This document shows, piece by piece, positions 36,023 through 43,915 of a stretch of 64,000 bases of DNA (positions within the stretch are counted from its first letter, which is position 1; every line of letters starts with the position of its first letter). A model generated the notes under the pieces. The model made no database searches. It worked only from the letters and a program-made list of their open reading frames with translations, and was not told the origin of the DNA. Position numbers and translations under genes: made by a program. The DNA lies in the NCBI RefSeq assembly GCF_004771275.1, contig NZ_RQEV01000003.1, positions 186,001-250,000 on the forward strand. The letters run 5' to 3'. The DNA comes from Leptospira fluminis. GTDB lineage: Bacteria; Spirochaetota; Leptospiria; Leptospirales; Leptospiraceae.

Positions 36023-37243
36023 ATGAAAACGAAACTAGCGCTCCTTCTGACCGTTTTCTTCCTTGTTCTTGGATTTTCCGTGCGTATGACTAGGCAAAGC
36101 GATCATCCAACGGCGGCAGTGACGGTCACTCTTCCCGAGTTGAAATCCATAGAGGCCGTATTGAAAACGATGGCCACAGGCCAGACCTATTTTTCCTCGG
36201 GTTCTTCTCCATGGAAGATCGTTCTGGACGGACCCCAAAAACTGGACGCGACTACTGCAGCCGATTGGGGGGCGGTACGTCAATCCGCGACTTGGGCAAA
36301 CAACAATTCCTCTTTGGCCGATCAGATCATCATGGGCTTGAAAAATTCGAGGCTTCTCAACAATACCGGAAGTTTCCAAACCACCACGAACTTGAACGGC
36401 GTCCCATACAAGATCAAATTAACGACGGGCGCCGCTTGCGGCACCTCTTGCCAAAGCATCTCCTCTTCCGCTTATACCGGGACGAAGAATTTTACGAATC
36501 GTTTCAAGGTATGGAGAGCTAGCGACGGACTCGACGCTTTAGAATTGTTGTTCGATGATGTAAATACTCCCAACACCACAAACGGAGTGCTTCTTACTTA
36601 TAGGATCGGAGTCTTAAGTTCCACACTTTCGGATAACCCGAATTTGTTGGTGGAAAGTTATATCTACGGAGCGGCTCCGAGCCGCAGACAGACCTACTCT
36701 TGGGTAGGCGCATTCTGGCTCTCGGGCGCGAACGCTTCCACTACTTCCGATAGAGGAAGGGTAATCCTGGAAGAAATGACCTTGGGCCTACAAGGCGGAG
36801 GAATGGCCACCGGGATTTGCGTTCGGATCGCGGCGAGAACCGTAGCGATGACCAGTGCTTGTAGCGGGACCGCGGTAAACCATTATTACGCACTCGCCTA
36901 CGGTCAAAAAACGGTAAGTAATTTCGAAACCACGGCTCTTTCCGGAGTCTCCACCACTAGCATGAGTACGAGCGGCACCATCTGCGGCTTCGACATTTTG
37001 AAGTTCGGTATTTTTAACGGTGGAGGATTCATCTCGGATAACTTCACTTCTACTGCCATACCCGCCGGTTTTCCGGAACCTGCCAGCGGAGGAGGATATC
37101 CCGGAGTTCAAGCACTCTTTAATAAATTAGGAACGGCTCCGAACGGAACAGGCTCGTACGACGATACTCAAAAGACTACGATCGATACCGGAATGGGAAG
37201 TTCCATCAGCCTCCATCCCTCCGGCGAATCCGTTCCGTTCTGA
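36023..37243 (+). CDS. Secreted protein of unknown function in the di-heme enzyme operon
   Basis: From the ATG at 36023 the product is 406 residues; a longer in-frame start overlaps the lipoprotein gene and hides the signal sequence, so it is rejected. The N terminus is an export signal or anchor (LALLLTVFFLVLGFSV). The mature part is Ser/Thr/Asn-rich with no known domain. Cysteines occur in CGTSC (about 137), at about 265-278 and in CGFD (about 326). Around residue 125 the sequence NGVPYKIKLTTG resembles a motif in the DUF5329-like protein at the end of this operon. Several Trp residues are present (SPWK, DWGA, TWANN, KVWRA, SWVGAFW). The next gene starts 10 bases after the stop and encodes an MbnH-like enzyme, so this could be its substrate; that is inference. 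Confidence 0.6.
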   Translation: MKTKLALLLTVFFLVLGFSVRMTRQSDHPTAAVTVTLPELKSIEAVLKTMATGQTYFSSGSSPWKIVLDGPQKLDATTAADWGAVRQSATWANNNSSLADQIIMGLKNSRLLNNTGSFQTTTNLNGVPYKIKLTTGAACGTSCQSISSSAYTGTKNFTNRFKVWRASDGLDALELLFDDVNTPNTTNGVLLTYRIGVLSSTLSDNPNLLVESYIYGAAPSRRQTYSWVGAFWLSGANASTTSDRGRVILEEMTLGLQGGGMATGICVRIAARTVAMTSACSGTAVNHYYALAYGQKTVSNFETTALSGVSTTSMSTSGTICGFDILKFGIFNGGGFISDNFTSTAIPAGFPEPASGGGYPGVQALFNKLGTAPNGTGSYDDTQKTTIDTGMGSSISLHPSGESVPF

Positions 37244-37253
37244 CACGTATCTG

Positions 37254-38468
37254 ATGCCGGAAACTTTCCGAGGACTTTCGCTTGCGGGTCTAGTCCTGCT
37301 CGCAACCGTCCTGGGCTTCTGTTCTAAATTGAAGTATCTCGCGGAAGCCGGAGGCTTTTGCGGAAACTACGATTACGGCTTTGCGGAAACAGTTGCCGCT
37401 CCGAAACATCCTCCCGACGTTTGTGTGACGAAAGAAACGGTTACCTTGGGAAGGCACCTATTTTACGAGAAAGATCTTTCCAGAAATAGGAATCAATCCT
37501 GCGCTTCCTGCCACAAACAAAGTTTAGGATTTTCCGACGGGCTTCCCCGCTCGATCGGTTCTACGGGAAAAGTGCATCCTAGAAATTCCCTTTCGATCGC
37601 GAACCCCGGATATTTTTCTCCTTATACTTGGGCAAATCCGGCTCTGAATCGATTGGACAACCAAACTCTAATCCCGTTCTTTTCGGAGAATACTCTGACT
37701 ACCATCGAAGAACTTGCGATTACCGGAAGGGAACATGTGGTCGCGGCCCGCTTACGAGAAAATCCGAAATATCCCGGAATGTTCCGAGCGGCTTTCGGGG
37801 AAGAAGCGATAGACGTCATTCATATCGCGAGAGCCATCGCCGCCTTCGAGATTACCATGATCTCCCTCCGTTCGCCTTTTGATAGAAAGGTCCTATCAGC
37901 AGCCGCGGAAAGAGGAAAGAAAATTTTCGAGTCCGATACGGCGGGCTGCTATCATTGTCACGGAGGTCCCTACTTCAATTCGGACGAGAAAGGAGATATT
38001 CCGTTTGCGAATATCGGACTTTATAATGTGGGGAACAAGGGAGATTATCCGGACCGCAATCTGCACGGGGCGACTGCGGCGCTCCAAACCCAAGGAATTT
38101 ATACGATCACCACCAAGTCGTCCGATCGAGGAAAATTCAAGACCCCTTCTCTTCGAAACGTTGCCGTTTCCGCTCCGTATATGCACGACGGGAGCGTTGC
38201 GACGTTAAGAGAAGTCGTGGATTTATTCGACTCGGGAGGAAGAAATATCCGGCACGGGGTCTTTTTCGGGGATGGGAGAAAAAATCCGAACAAAGACCCT
38301 AGGATTCGCCCGCTCGGTTTGACGGAATCGCAAAAATCCGACTTACTGGAGTTCCTGCGTTCCTTAACGGACGATTGCTTTTTGACCGATCCTCTCTTGA
38401 GCGACCCGGAAGGAGCAGTTCCAGTTCCACCGGAACACTGCGCCCGACCAAGTGCGAAAAATCCTTAG
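37254..38468 (+). CDS. Di-heme cytochrome c peroxidase-family enzyme, MbnH/MauG-like
   Basis: The 404-residue protein has a lipoprotein-like signal (VLGFCSK, Cys about 23). Two haem-binding motifs, CASCH (about 84) and CYHCH (about 233), define a di-haem protein. Conserved blocks LGRHLFYEKDLSRN, SIGSTGKVHPRNSLSIANPGY, WANPAL, RSPFDRK and FKTPSLRNVAVSAPYMHDGS agree with the di-haem subgroup that includes MbnH, more than with standard CcpA. MbnH oxidises a Trp of its partner MbnP to kynurenine via a bis-Fe(IV) state; MauG modifies tryptophans of methylamine dehydrogenase. Periplasmic or outer-membrane-attached. The presumptive partner is one of the unknown secreted proteins in the operon. Confidence 0.85.
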   Translation: MPETFRGLSLAGLVLLATVLGFCSKLKYLAEAGGFCGNYDYGFAETVAAPKHPPDVCVTKETVTLGRHLFYEKDLSRNRNQSCASCHKQSLGFSDGLPRSIGSTGKVHPRNSLSIANPGYFSPYTWANPALNRLDNQTLIPFFSENTLTTIEELAITGREHVVAARLRENPKYPGMFRAAFGEEAIDVIHIARAIAAFEITMISLRSPFDRKVLSAAAERGKKIFESDTAGCYHCHGGPYFNSDEKGDIPFANIGLYNVGNKGDYPDRNLHGATAALQTQGIYTITTKSSDRGKFKTPSLRNVAVSAPYMHDGSVATLREVVDLFDSGGRNIRHGVFFGDGRKNPNKDPRIRPLGLTESQKSDLLEFLRSLTDDCFLTDPLLSDPEGAVPVPPEHCARPSAKNP

Positions 38469-38503
38469 TCGAAACGATCGATAGTTCACGGAGATAAAAT
38501 CAA

Positions 38504-38914
38504 ATGCCCCCTTTTTTATTTCGAGCCCTCTTTTACGTCCTGATTCCTCTTCTGTTCTTAACGTTACGTCCTGTCTCCGCAGAATCGGAACTCGAATCGG
38601 AAATCAATGCGCTACTTTCGACTCTCGATTCCTGCAACGGATGCGTTTTCATCCGTAATGGCTCGGAGCATTCCGTAAAAGAGGCAAAATCCCATTTATT
38701 ACGAAAATATGAAGCTACCAAGGGAAGGATCGGAACCATAGACGAATTCATAAAAGGGCTGGCCAGCAAATCCTCGATCACGGGCATCCCTTACAAAATC
38801 CGTTTTCCGGACGGAAAAGAGATCGAATCCGAAAAATGGCTGAGGACACAGGAGGAGAAAATCAAAAAAAAGAAGAATCAGGACCGGCGAAGCGGAGAGA
38901 AACAACACCCTTAG
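38504..38914 (+). CDS. DUF5329-like exported protein
   Basis: The 136-residue protein has a signal peptide ending at RPVSAES (about 26). The mature part matches the pattern I associate with DUF5329: LLSTLDSCNGCVFIRNGSEHSVKEAKSHL, then IDEFIKGLASKSSITGIPYKI and EKWL. A pair of cysteines (CNGC) and a His in the first block are notable. The C terminus is a Lys-rich tail. It follows the di-haem gene by 35 bases on the same strand. Function unknown; it is listed as the last member of the operon. Confidence 0.6.
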   Translation: MPPFLFRALFYVLIPLLFLTLRPVSAESELESEINALLSTLDSCNGCVFIRNGSEHSVKEAKSHLLRKYEATKGRIGTIDEFIKGLASKSSITGIPYKIRFPDGKEIESEKWLRTQEEKIKKKKNQDRRSGEKQHP

Positions 38915-38982
38915 AACCATTGTAACCAAAAAGTAATCGCCTATTCACCGAATAGATACAGGATTTCCGTACGATCGGAGAG

Positions 38983-40218
38983 ATGTTTTCCGAGGCAAAT
39001 ACGAAAATTTATCCGAACCCCAACCCGTTGCGCGTCATGGTCGTGACGGAGACCTTCCCTCCGGAAATCAACGGGGTTTCCAAAACGCTCTATCGCATGT
39101 TAAGCGACCTTCTACAAAGGGGACACGAAATCATACTAGTCCGCCCTCGCCAATCCTCGAACGATATGGCTACGGCCAACGGGAATTACAGGGAAGTATT
39201 GGTACGGGGCGCCAAAATTCCGTTTTACGAGGACCTTCGCTTCGGCTTTCCGGAAAAGCGACTCTTGAGAAGATTGATGCAATTCGAAAAGCCGGACCTG
39301 GTGCATGTGGTCACCGAAGGCCCGCTCGGCTTATCGGCTGTCCGCGCTGCGAGACACCTAAAGCTGCCCGTAGTCAGCGATTTTAGAACGAATTTTCATT
39401 CTTACGCTAGATACTATAAGGTGGGCTTTATCGGTAAACTGGTCCATTCCTATCTTCGCAACTTGCACAACCTCACTCACGCGACGCTCGCCCCCACCGC
39501 ACAGATCGTGGATCAGTTGGCGGCCTCCGGATATAAAAACCTTAAAGTGGTTTCGAGAGGAATCGATACTACGCTATTCCATCCGGCGCAAAAGGATTCG
39601 AAATTGAGAAAAAGCTGGGGTTTAACGCCTTCCGACTTCGCCGTATTGTACGTCGGACGAATTGCTCCGGAAAAGAACCTGGGCCTTTTAGTTCGGGCGT
39701 TTCGTAGCCTCCAAGCGAAAGTCCCGGAAGCGAAACTGATTTTGGTCGGGGACGGTCCTGCAAAAGAAAAGTTGAAAAGCGAGCATCCGGATTTCATATT
39801 CGCGGGAATGCAAAAAGGCCAAGAGCTAGCCAAACATTACGCGACCGGGGATTTATTCTTATTTCCGAGCGTGACGGAAACGTTCGGAAACGTGGTGCTG
39901 GAAGCGATGGCTTCCGGTCTTCCGATCGTAGCGTACGATTACGCAGCTGCAAAAGAATATCTAAGACACGGAAAATCGGCTCTCCTACCCGCGTTGGATA
40001 AGGAAGAGGAATTCGCGGAACTTGCCTGCCTTCTTGCGGAAAACAAAAAGTTAGCCAAAAAACTGGGTACCCAAGCCAGAAAGACCGCAGAAGGCTGCTC
40101 TTGGGAAGACGTTGCAGATACTCTCGAAACCGTATATGCGGAATTCGGAAAACGACTCACGAAAAAAGCCAAGAGCCGCAAATCGAGTTCCTTTAAGGTT
40201 GTCGTAAGCAGGGCTTAA
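38983..40218 (+). CDS. Glycosyltransferase family 4 protein, MgtA-like
   Basis: The 411-residue enzyme carries GT4 marks: LRVMVVTETFPPEINGVSKTLYRML at the N terminus (glycine-rich loop GVS), PDLVHVVTEGPLG, SDFRTNFHSYARYY, VSRGIDTTLFHP and the E-x7-E donor motif in PSVTETFGNVVLEAMASGLPIVAYD. The pattern is closest to glycosyltransferases that add mannose or similar to glycolipids or phospholipids. The C terminus has a basic tail (KKAKSRKSSSFK) that could touch the membrane. The ATG at 38983 has GGAG only three bases upstream; the Met at MVVTET is an alternative but would remove the first beta strand. Acceptor unknown. Confidence 0.85.
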   Translation: MFSEANTKIYPNPNPLRVMVVTETFPPEINGVSKTLYRMLSDLLQRGHEIILVRPRQSSNDMATANGNYREVLVRGAKIPFYEDLRFGFPEKRLLRRLMQFEKPDLVHVVTEGPLGLSAVRAARHLKLPVVSDFRTNFHSYARYYKVGFIGKLVHSYLRNLHNLTHATLAPTAQIVDQLAASGYKNLKVVSRGIDTTLFHPAQKDSKLRKSWGLTPSDFAVLYVGRIAPEKNLGLLVRAFRSLQAKVPEAKLILVGDGPAKEKLKSEHPDFIFAGMQKGQELAKHYATGDLFLFPSVTETFGNVVLEAMASGLPIVAYDYAAAKEYLRHGKSALLPALDKEEEFAELACLLAENKKLAKKLGTQARKTAEGCSWEDVADTLETVYAEFGKRLTKKAKSRKSSSFKVVVSRA

Positions 40219-40231
40219 TCGAAATTTCACG

Positions 40232-40258
40232 AAAAAGGAATATAAAATTTCCTTTTTT
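40232..40258. terminator. AT-rich hairpin terminator after the GT4 gene
   Basis: AAAAAGGAA pairs perfectly with TTCCTTTTT around an 8-base loop and ends in a T run on the plus strand. The same hairpin would give A-then-T runs on the minus strand. It lies 13 bases past the stop at 40218. Confidence 0.5.
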
Positions 40259-40322
40259 GCTTGTACTTCCTTTCCGATTCCTATAATGACGGGCAACCGA
40301 ACGGTAAGGAGTCAGAAGCATA

Positions 40323-40481
40323 ATGCTGAAGTTCCCCGGATACAAGCCTTCCACTTATTTTTCCTTCCCGAAACGGGAAAAATTCCCGTCTTCCTCTAAA
40401 TTCCACATCAAAAACAACCGCGCCCGACAAAAGCGCTTCAGGCGGAGAGACAGAGAAAAAAGGCAGACCGGTAATCCCTAG
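40323..40481 (+). CDS. Possible small basic protein (52 residues)
   Basis: An open frame begins with ATG 12 bases after AAGGAG and ends with TAG at 40481, 20 bases before the DoxX-like gene. The product starts MLKFPGYKPSTYF and ends in a strongly basic stretch (RARQKRFRRRDREKRQ). Codon choice resembles neighbouring genes. There is no homologue I know, and a longer frame exists on the opposite strand over the same bases, so this call is tentative. The strongly basic tail would suit nucleic-acid or ribosome binding. Confidence 0.3.
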   Translation: MLKFPGYKPSTYFSFPKREKFPSSSKFHIKNNRARQKRFRRRDREKRQTGNP

Positions 40482-40501
40482 AGATCGTAACATGGCTTCC
40501 C

Positions 40502-40864
40502 ATGGAAACATTGGAAGTCAAAACGATCAGCCTCTGGATCATGGCCGTCCTTTATACGATCGCCGGAATCCTACATTTCGTCATTCCTAAGTTCTATCTG
40601 AGAATCATGCCGCCCTGGATCCCGTATCATAAGTTCATGGTACAAGTTAGTGGAGTTGCGGAAATTCTACTCGGTTTAGGATTATTTTACCCCCCTACAA
40701 GATCCCTATGCGCGTGGGGGATCGTGTTTTTGCTGATCGCCGTATTTCCGGCAAACGTATATCATTTCCAATCGAGAACAAAACGGGATCCTCCTACTGT
40801 TTTACTACTGGTACGATTACCCGTACAATTGCTTTTGATCTATTGGGCTTATCTTTATACGTGA
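40502..40864 (+). CDS. DoxX-like four-helix membrane protein
   Basis: The 120-residue protein has four predicted membrane helices with the DoxX/MauE pattern: an N-terminal helix ending in AGILHFVIPKFYLRIMPPWIPYH, then VSGVAEILLGLGLFYPPTR, and VFPANVYHF near helix 3. DoxX-like proteins of this size act in quinone- or thiol-linked redox and stress responses, but the precise role is unclear. The stop codon is only about 25 bases before the first cobalamin riboswitch, so the promoter of that element probably lies within this gene's 3' end. Confidence 0.8.
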   Translation: METLEVKTISLWIMAVLYTIAGILHFVIPKFYLRIMPPWIPYHKFMVQVSGVAEILLGLGLFYPPTRSLCAWGIVFLLIAVFPANVYHFQSRTKRDPPTVLLLVRLPVQLLLIYWAYLYT

Positions 40865-40889
40865 TTTTTGCTTGCGACGAAACGGACAG

Positions 40890-41015
40890 ACGAGTTCCAT
40901 GCTTATAGCTTTCTGGGAGGAAGCAGGGTGAAATTCCCTCGCTGACCCGCAACTGTGATCGCAATCTTCGTTCCGCCCAAGTCCGGGATTGCGTAAGCCA
41001 GATCTTCCCCGCGAT
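40890..41015 (+). ncRNA. Cobalamin riboswitch upstream of the TonB-dependent receptor
   Basis: The core shows the hallmark string AGGGTGAAATTCCCT followed by GCTGACCCGCAACTGT (about 40924-40956), the B12-box region. TCTGG at 40912-40916 pairs with CCAGA at 40998-41002, and GCAATC at 40961-40966 pairs with GATTGC at about 40987-40992 to form a peripheral arm. AAGCCAGATC at about 40995-41004 matches the usual downstream B12-box segment. The ends are approximate. It should reduce expression of the receptor when adenosyl- or methylcobalamin is abundant. Confidence 0.9.
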
Positions 41016-41081
41016 TTTTATAGCTCCGTGGTCTGGGTAAATCGTATTTCGTAAACGCATTCCTATCCGTTTTATGAAGGG

Positions 41082-41107
41082 CCCCCGAAAAGCGATTCCG
41101 GGGTTTC
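41082..41107 (+). terminator. Possible riboswitch-controlled terminator hairpin
   Basis: CCCCCGAA and TTCCGGGG form a stem with one bulged base and a short loop, followed by TTTCTAT. It lies between the aptamer and the receptor start, where an expression platform would be expected. The T run is short, so control by translation is equally possible. Confidence 0.4.
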
Positions 41108-41212
41108 TATCGTGTCGCCGGTTCCGCAGGAAATTTCCTTTCCGAAATCGAAGACATAGTTCATATTATTATGATGAACTTGTGAATCCCCGTTTCGAGG
41201 GGGATACGATCG

Positions 41213-43315
41213 GTGCAAGTTCATTTCAAACGGTTTACCGCCGCTCTGGCGTTCTTCTTACCTCTGCAAATCGCTTTTTCAGAATCGGGACTGGAGGAAA
41301 AATCCAAACCTCCAGCCAAAAGGGATTCCTCCCGAAAAATAAACGTACAGAACGAAGGAATTACGGTTCGAGGCAGAGCGGACTCCAGATCAACCAGCGA
41401 AGGAAAGATCGACTCGCAAAGATTGAAGGCCAGACCCATCCAAAATGTGGGAGAATTGGCCGAAGCCATTCCCGGAGTAATCGTAACACAACACAGCGGA
41501 GGAGGAAAGGCCAACCAGTTTTTTTTAAGAGGTTTCAATCTGGATCACGGAACTGATTTCGCGTCGAGCATAGACGGGGTTCCGATCAATAATCCGAGCC
41601 ACGCACACGGACAAGGTTATACGGATTTGAATTTCATTATCCCGGAGCTAATTCGGGAAATCGAGTACAAGAAAGGAGTCTATCACGTCGACGAAGGGGA
41701 TTTTTCTTCGGCAGGCGCGATGCGGATGAATTATTTCAAGTCTCTTCCCAAAAGTCTGATCAAGATAGAGGGAGGGAGTCTCGGCTTCCGGCGTACGGTC
41801 TTTGCCGAATCCAAAAGGATCGGATCCGGAAATCTCCTGTATGCGGCGGAATATTCCCATTACGACGGCCCTTGGACCATTCCGGATCATTATAATAAAC
41901 TAAACTCCTTTTTGGGTTATAGTCGTGGGGACGCTTCGGAAGGGATGTCCGTCCAATTTCTCGGATATAGAGGTTCTTGGCACGCTACGAATCAGATTCC
42001 GCAAAGAGCCCTGAAAATAGGAAGATCCTGGTTGAACGCGGATGCCGGGGGATTGAACCGGTACGATGCGGAAGATCCGAACGATGGAGGACATTCCCGG
42101 CGCGCGAGCATTACCGTCGAAGCCCACAAAAAAACCGCGAATTCCGAGGTGAAAGCGCTTTTATACAGCACGTATTACGACCTCGACCTGTTTTCCGATT
42201 TCACTTTTTTTCTAAACGATCCCGTAAACGGGGACCAGGTCGAACAAAAAGATCGGAGAACCATAGGAGGGGGAAAAGCTTCCTACAGCCGGACTCTCTT
42301 TCTAGGAACTCTCAAGTCCGAAAACACGTTCGGAGTGCAGTTCAGAAGGGATTATATCCACACTGGACTTTATCATACTCAGGCAAGATCCAGACTCGAA
42401 AGATTAAAACTGGATCGAGTCATCGAAAGTACTGCATCCGTATATTATGAAAATAGGATTTCCTTTACGGAAAAAATCAAGGCCTTTGCGGGAGTACGAA
42501 ACGATACGTTCTTTTTCAACGTCGCGGACGATTTAACGAATATAAGCACTATCAGGCGGGCACAAACGACCAATCCGAAAGCGGGTTTGAACCTCGGCCC
42601 TTGGAAAGGATTCGATTTTTATCTCAACGGCGGCTACGGCTTTCACAGCAACGATGCGAAAGGTCTCTTAATTCCGTATTCCACAGTAAGTCCTATTGCA
42701 AAAACGGGAGGAAGCGAAGTCGGGATGAAGGCAATGATTCTTTCGGGACTACAATCCTCTTTGGTTTTCTGGAGATTGGATTTGGACTCAGAATTAGTGT
42801 ATTCGGGAGATGACGGTACTACTAGCCCCAGTCGTCCGAGCACGCGAAGAGGTGTCGAATGGTCCAATCTCTATTCCCTCTCCTCTTGGTTGACGGTGGA
42901 CGTAGATATTTCAATCTCGAAAGCAAAATACAGAAAATACGATCCGATCGGAAATTACGTTCCTCAAGCCATAGGCAAGGTATTCGCTGCCGGAATCAGC
43001 TTTGATCGGTGGGAATATTTCGGATCAATTCGTGTACGGTATTTCGGGCCCAGGGCTCTGATCGAAAGCGACTGGGTACGATCCACTCCGAGTACTCTTT
43101 GGAACCTGCAAATCGGAAAGCATATAGGCGATTTCTGTTCGATCCAGCTGGATGTCTTCAACCTGACGAATGCTCCCGCCAGTCAGGTCCAGTATTATTA
43201 TCCGACATTATTGAAAAACGAAGCTCCCGGCCCGGACAACGGGGGTTATAACGACGTTCTAACCCATCCGGTTATGCCTAGGAATATTAGATTTTCATTG
43301 AGTATCAAATATTAA
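41213..43315 (+). CDS. TonB-dependent outer-membrane receptor under B12 riboswitch control
   Basis: The 700-residue product starts with GTG at 41213, with GAGGGGG 8 bases upstream, and has a signal peptide ending near IAFSES (about 22). The plug domain (about 40-160) includes the conserved VGELAEAIPGVIVTQHSGGGKANQFFLRGFN-type region (here around 78-110) and DGVPINNPSH. The barrel follows and ends in the typical C-terminal Phe-rich strand NIRFSLSIKY. The riboswitch upstream shows that it belongs to the cobalamin regulon, so the ligand is cobalamin, a corrinoid, or chelated cobalt. Sequence alone does not decide; the plug resembles general metal-chelate receptors more than enteric BtuB, so no symbol is given. 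Confidence 0.9.
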   Translation: MQVHFKRFTAALAFFLPLQIAFSESGLEEKSKPPAKRDSSRKINVQNEGITVRGRADSRSTSEGKIDSQRLKARPIQNVGELAEAIPGVIVTQHSGGGKANQFFLRGFNLDHGTDFASSIDGVPINNPSHAHGQGYTDLNFIIPELIREIEYKKGVYHVDEGDFSSAGAMRMNYFKSLPKSLIKIEGGSLGFRRTVFAESKRIGSGNLLYAAEYSHYDGPWTIPDHYNKLNSFLGYSRGDASEGMSVQFLGYRGSWHATNQIPQRALKIGRSWLNADAGGLNRYDAEDPNDGGHSRRASITVEAHKKTANSEVKALLYSTYYDLDLFSDFTFFLNDPVNGDQVEQKDRRTIGGGKASYSRTLFLGTLKSENTFGVQFRRDYIHTGLYHTQARSRLERLKLDRVIESTASVYYENRISFTEKIKAFAGVRNDTFFFNVADDLTNISTIRRAQTTNPKAGLNLGPWKGFDFYLNGGYGFHSNDAKGLLIPYSTVSPIAKTGGSEVGMKAMILSGLQSSLVFWRLDLDSELVYSGDDGTTSPSRPSTRRGVEWSNLYSLSSWLTVDVDISISKAKYRKYDPIGNYVPQAIGKVFAAGISFDRWEYFGSIRVRYFGPRALIESDWVRSTPSTLWNLQIGKHIGDFCSIQLDVFNLTNAPASQVQYYYPTLLKNEAPGPDNGGYNDVLTHPVMPRNIRFSLSIKY

Positions 43316-43423
43316 CCACGGAGCCCATTCAAAGAGAAAAGCGTTTCTTTTTTGGCAGGAAGGCAAAAAAAGTTGTATGCAAAATCCAAAGATTCGGATT
43401 AGTCTAGAGTCTTGGATAGTTTG

Positions 43424-43577
43424 TTTTAGGCACGCAAATGCTTCGCGTTTGTGGAAGATGGTGAAATTCCGTCACGGTACCGCCGCTGTAAGAGGGACAA
43501 AAGGAGCAATATGTCACTGGAGAAATCTGGGAAGACGCTCCGAGTAGGATGAACTCGAGTCAGAAGACGCCCTAAAA
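43424..43577 (+). ncRNA. Cobalamin riboswitch upstream of the cobalamin biosynthesis operon
   Basis: The P1 helix is explicit: TTTTAGG (43424-43430) pairs with CCTAAAA (43571-43577). Inside it are GATGGTGAAATTCCGTCACGG, then TACCGCCGCTGTAAGAGGG (the B12-box region), GTCACTGG, CTGGGAAGACG and GAGTCAGAAGACGCC, in the order expected for a cobalamin aptamer. It differs from the first riboswitch by CCGCCGCTGT in place of CCCGCAACTGT, a variant common in other riboswitches of the class. It should lower expression of the whole operon when cobalamin is sufficient. Confidence 0.95.
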
Positions 43578-43594
43578 AAACCCTGAACGAGAAT

Positions 43595-43617
43595 CAGCTT
43601 CGGCTTTAAGGCTGTTT
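43595..43617 (+). terminator. Candidate terminator in the operon leader
   Basis: CAGCTT and AAGGCTG form a short stem with one bulge around CGGCTTT, followed by TTTTCC. It begins 18 bases after the aptamer and about 100 bases before the first gene, consistent with a transcription-terminating expression platform. Confidence 0.45.
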
Positions 43618-43718
43618 TCCGTGAAAAAATTACTCAGAATAAAAACGACATTGAACGATTCTTTTTACGAATCATAAATTCGCAAAAAACGATTTTAACA
43701 CTCTTCGGGAGAACTTAA

Positions 43719-43907
43719 ATGCGCACAATAAGCCTTCTTCAAAATTCACTCCAAAGAATAGCAACCCGTTGGAACTCTTTGTTTCTGCTTCTCGGCATTT
43801 CTCTTTTTGCGTTCGGAGCGATTTATATCGTGGCTTTGGAACCGATGCAGGCGGTGCACGATACTTTCCACGATCTCCGTCACGCAGCAGGATTTCCGTG
43901 CCATTAA
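43719..43907 (+). CDS. cbtB: Cobalt transporter small subunit CbtB
   Basis: The 62-residue protein has one membrane helix (about 22-42) and a C-terminal His-containing end, MQAVHDTFHDLRHAAGFPCH, matching the CbtB family in which the His motif binds cobalt. CbtB and CbtA occur together in B12-riboswitch-controlled operons in many bacteria. GGGAGA lies 8 bases before the ATG. It is the first gene of the operon. Role: cobalt uptake at the inner membrane together with CbtA. Confidence 0.85.
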   Translation: MRTISLLQNSLQRIATRWNSLFLLLGISLFAFGAIYIVALEPMQAVHDTFHDLRHAAGFPCH

Positions 43908-43915
43908 ACGACTCA

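Noticed and set aside
40281..40511. 76-codon minus-strand frame
   Set aside because: No ribosome-binding site or known family is seen, and it overlaps the start of the DoxX-like gene; kept only as the rival of the 52-residue frame.
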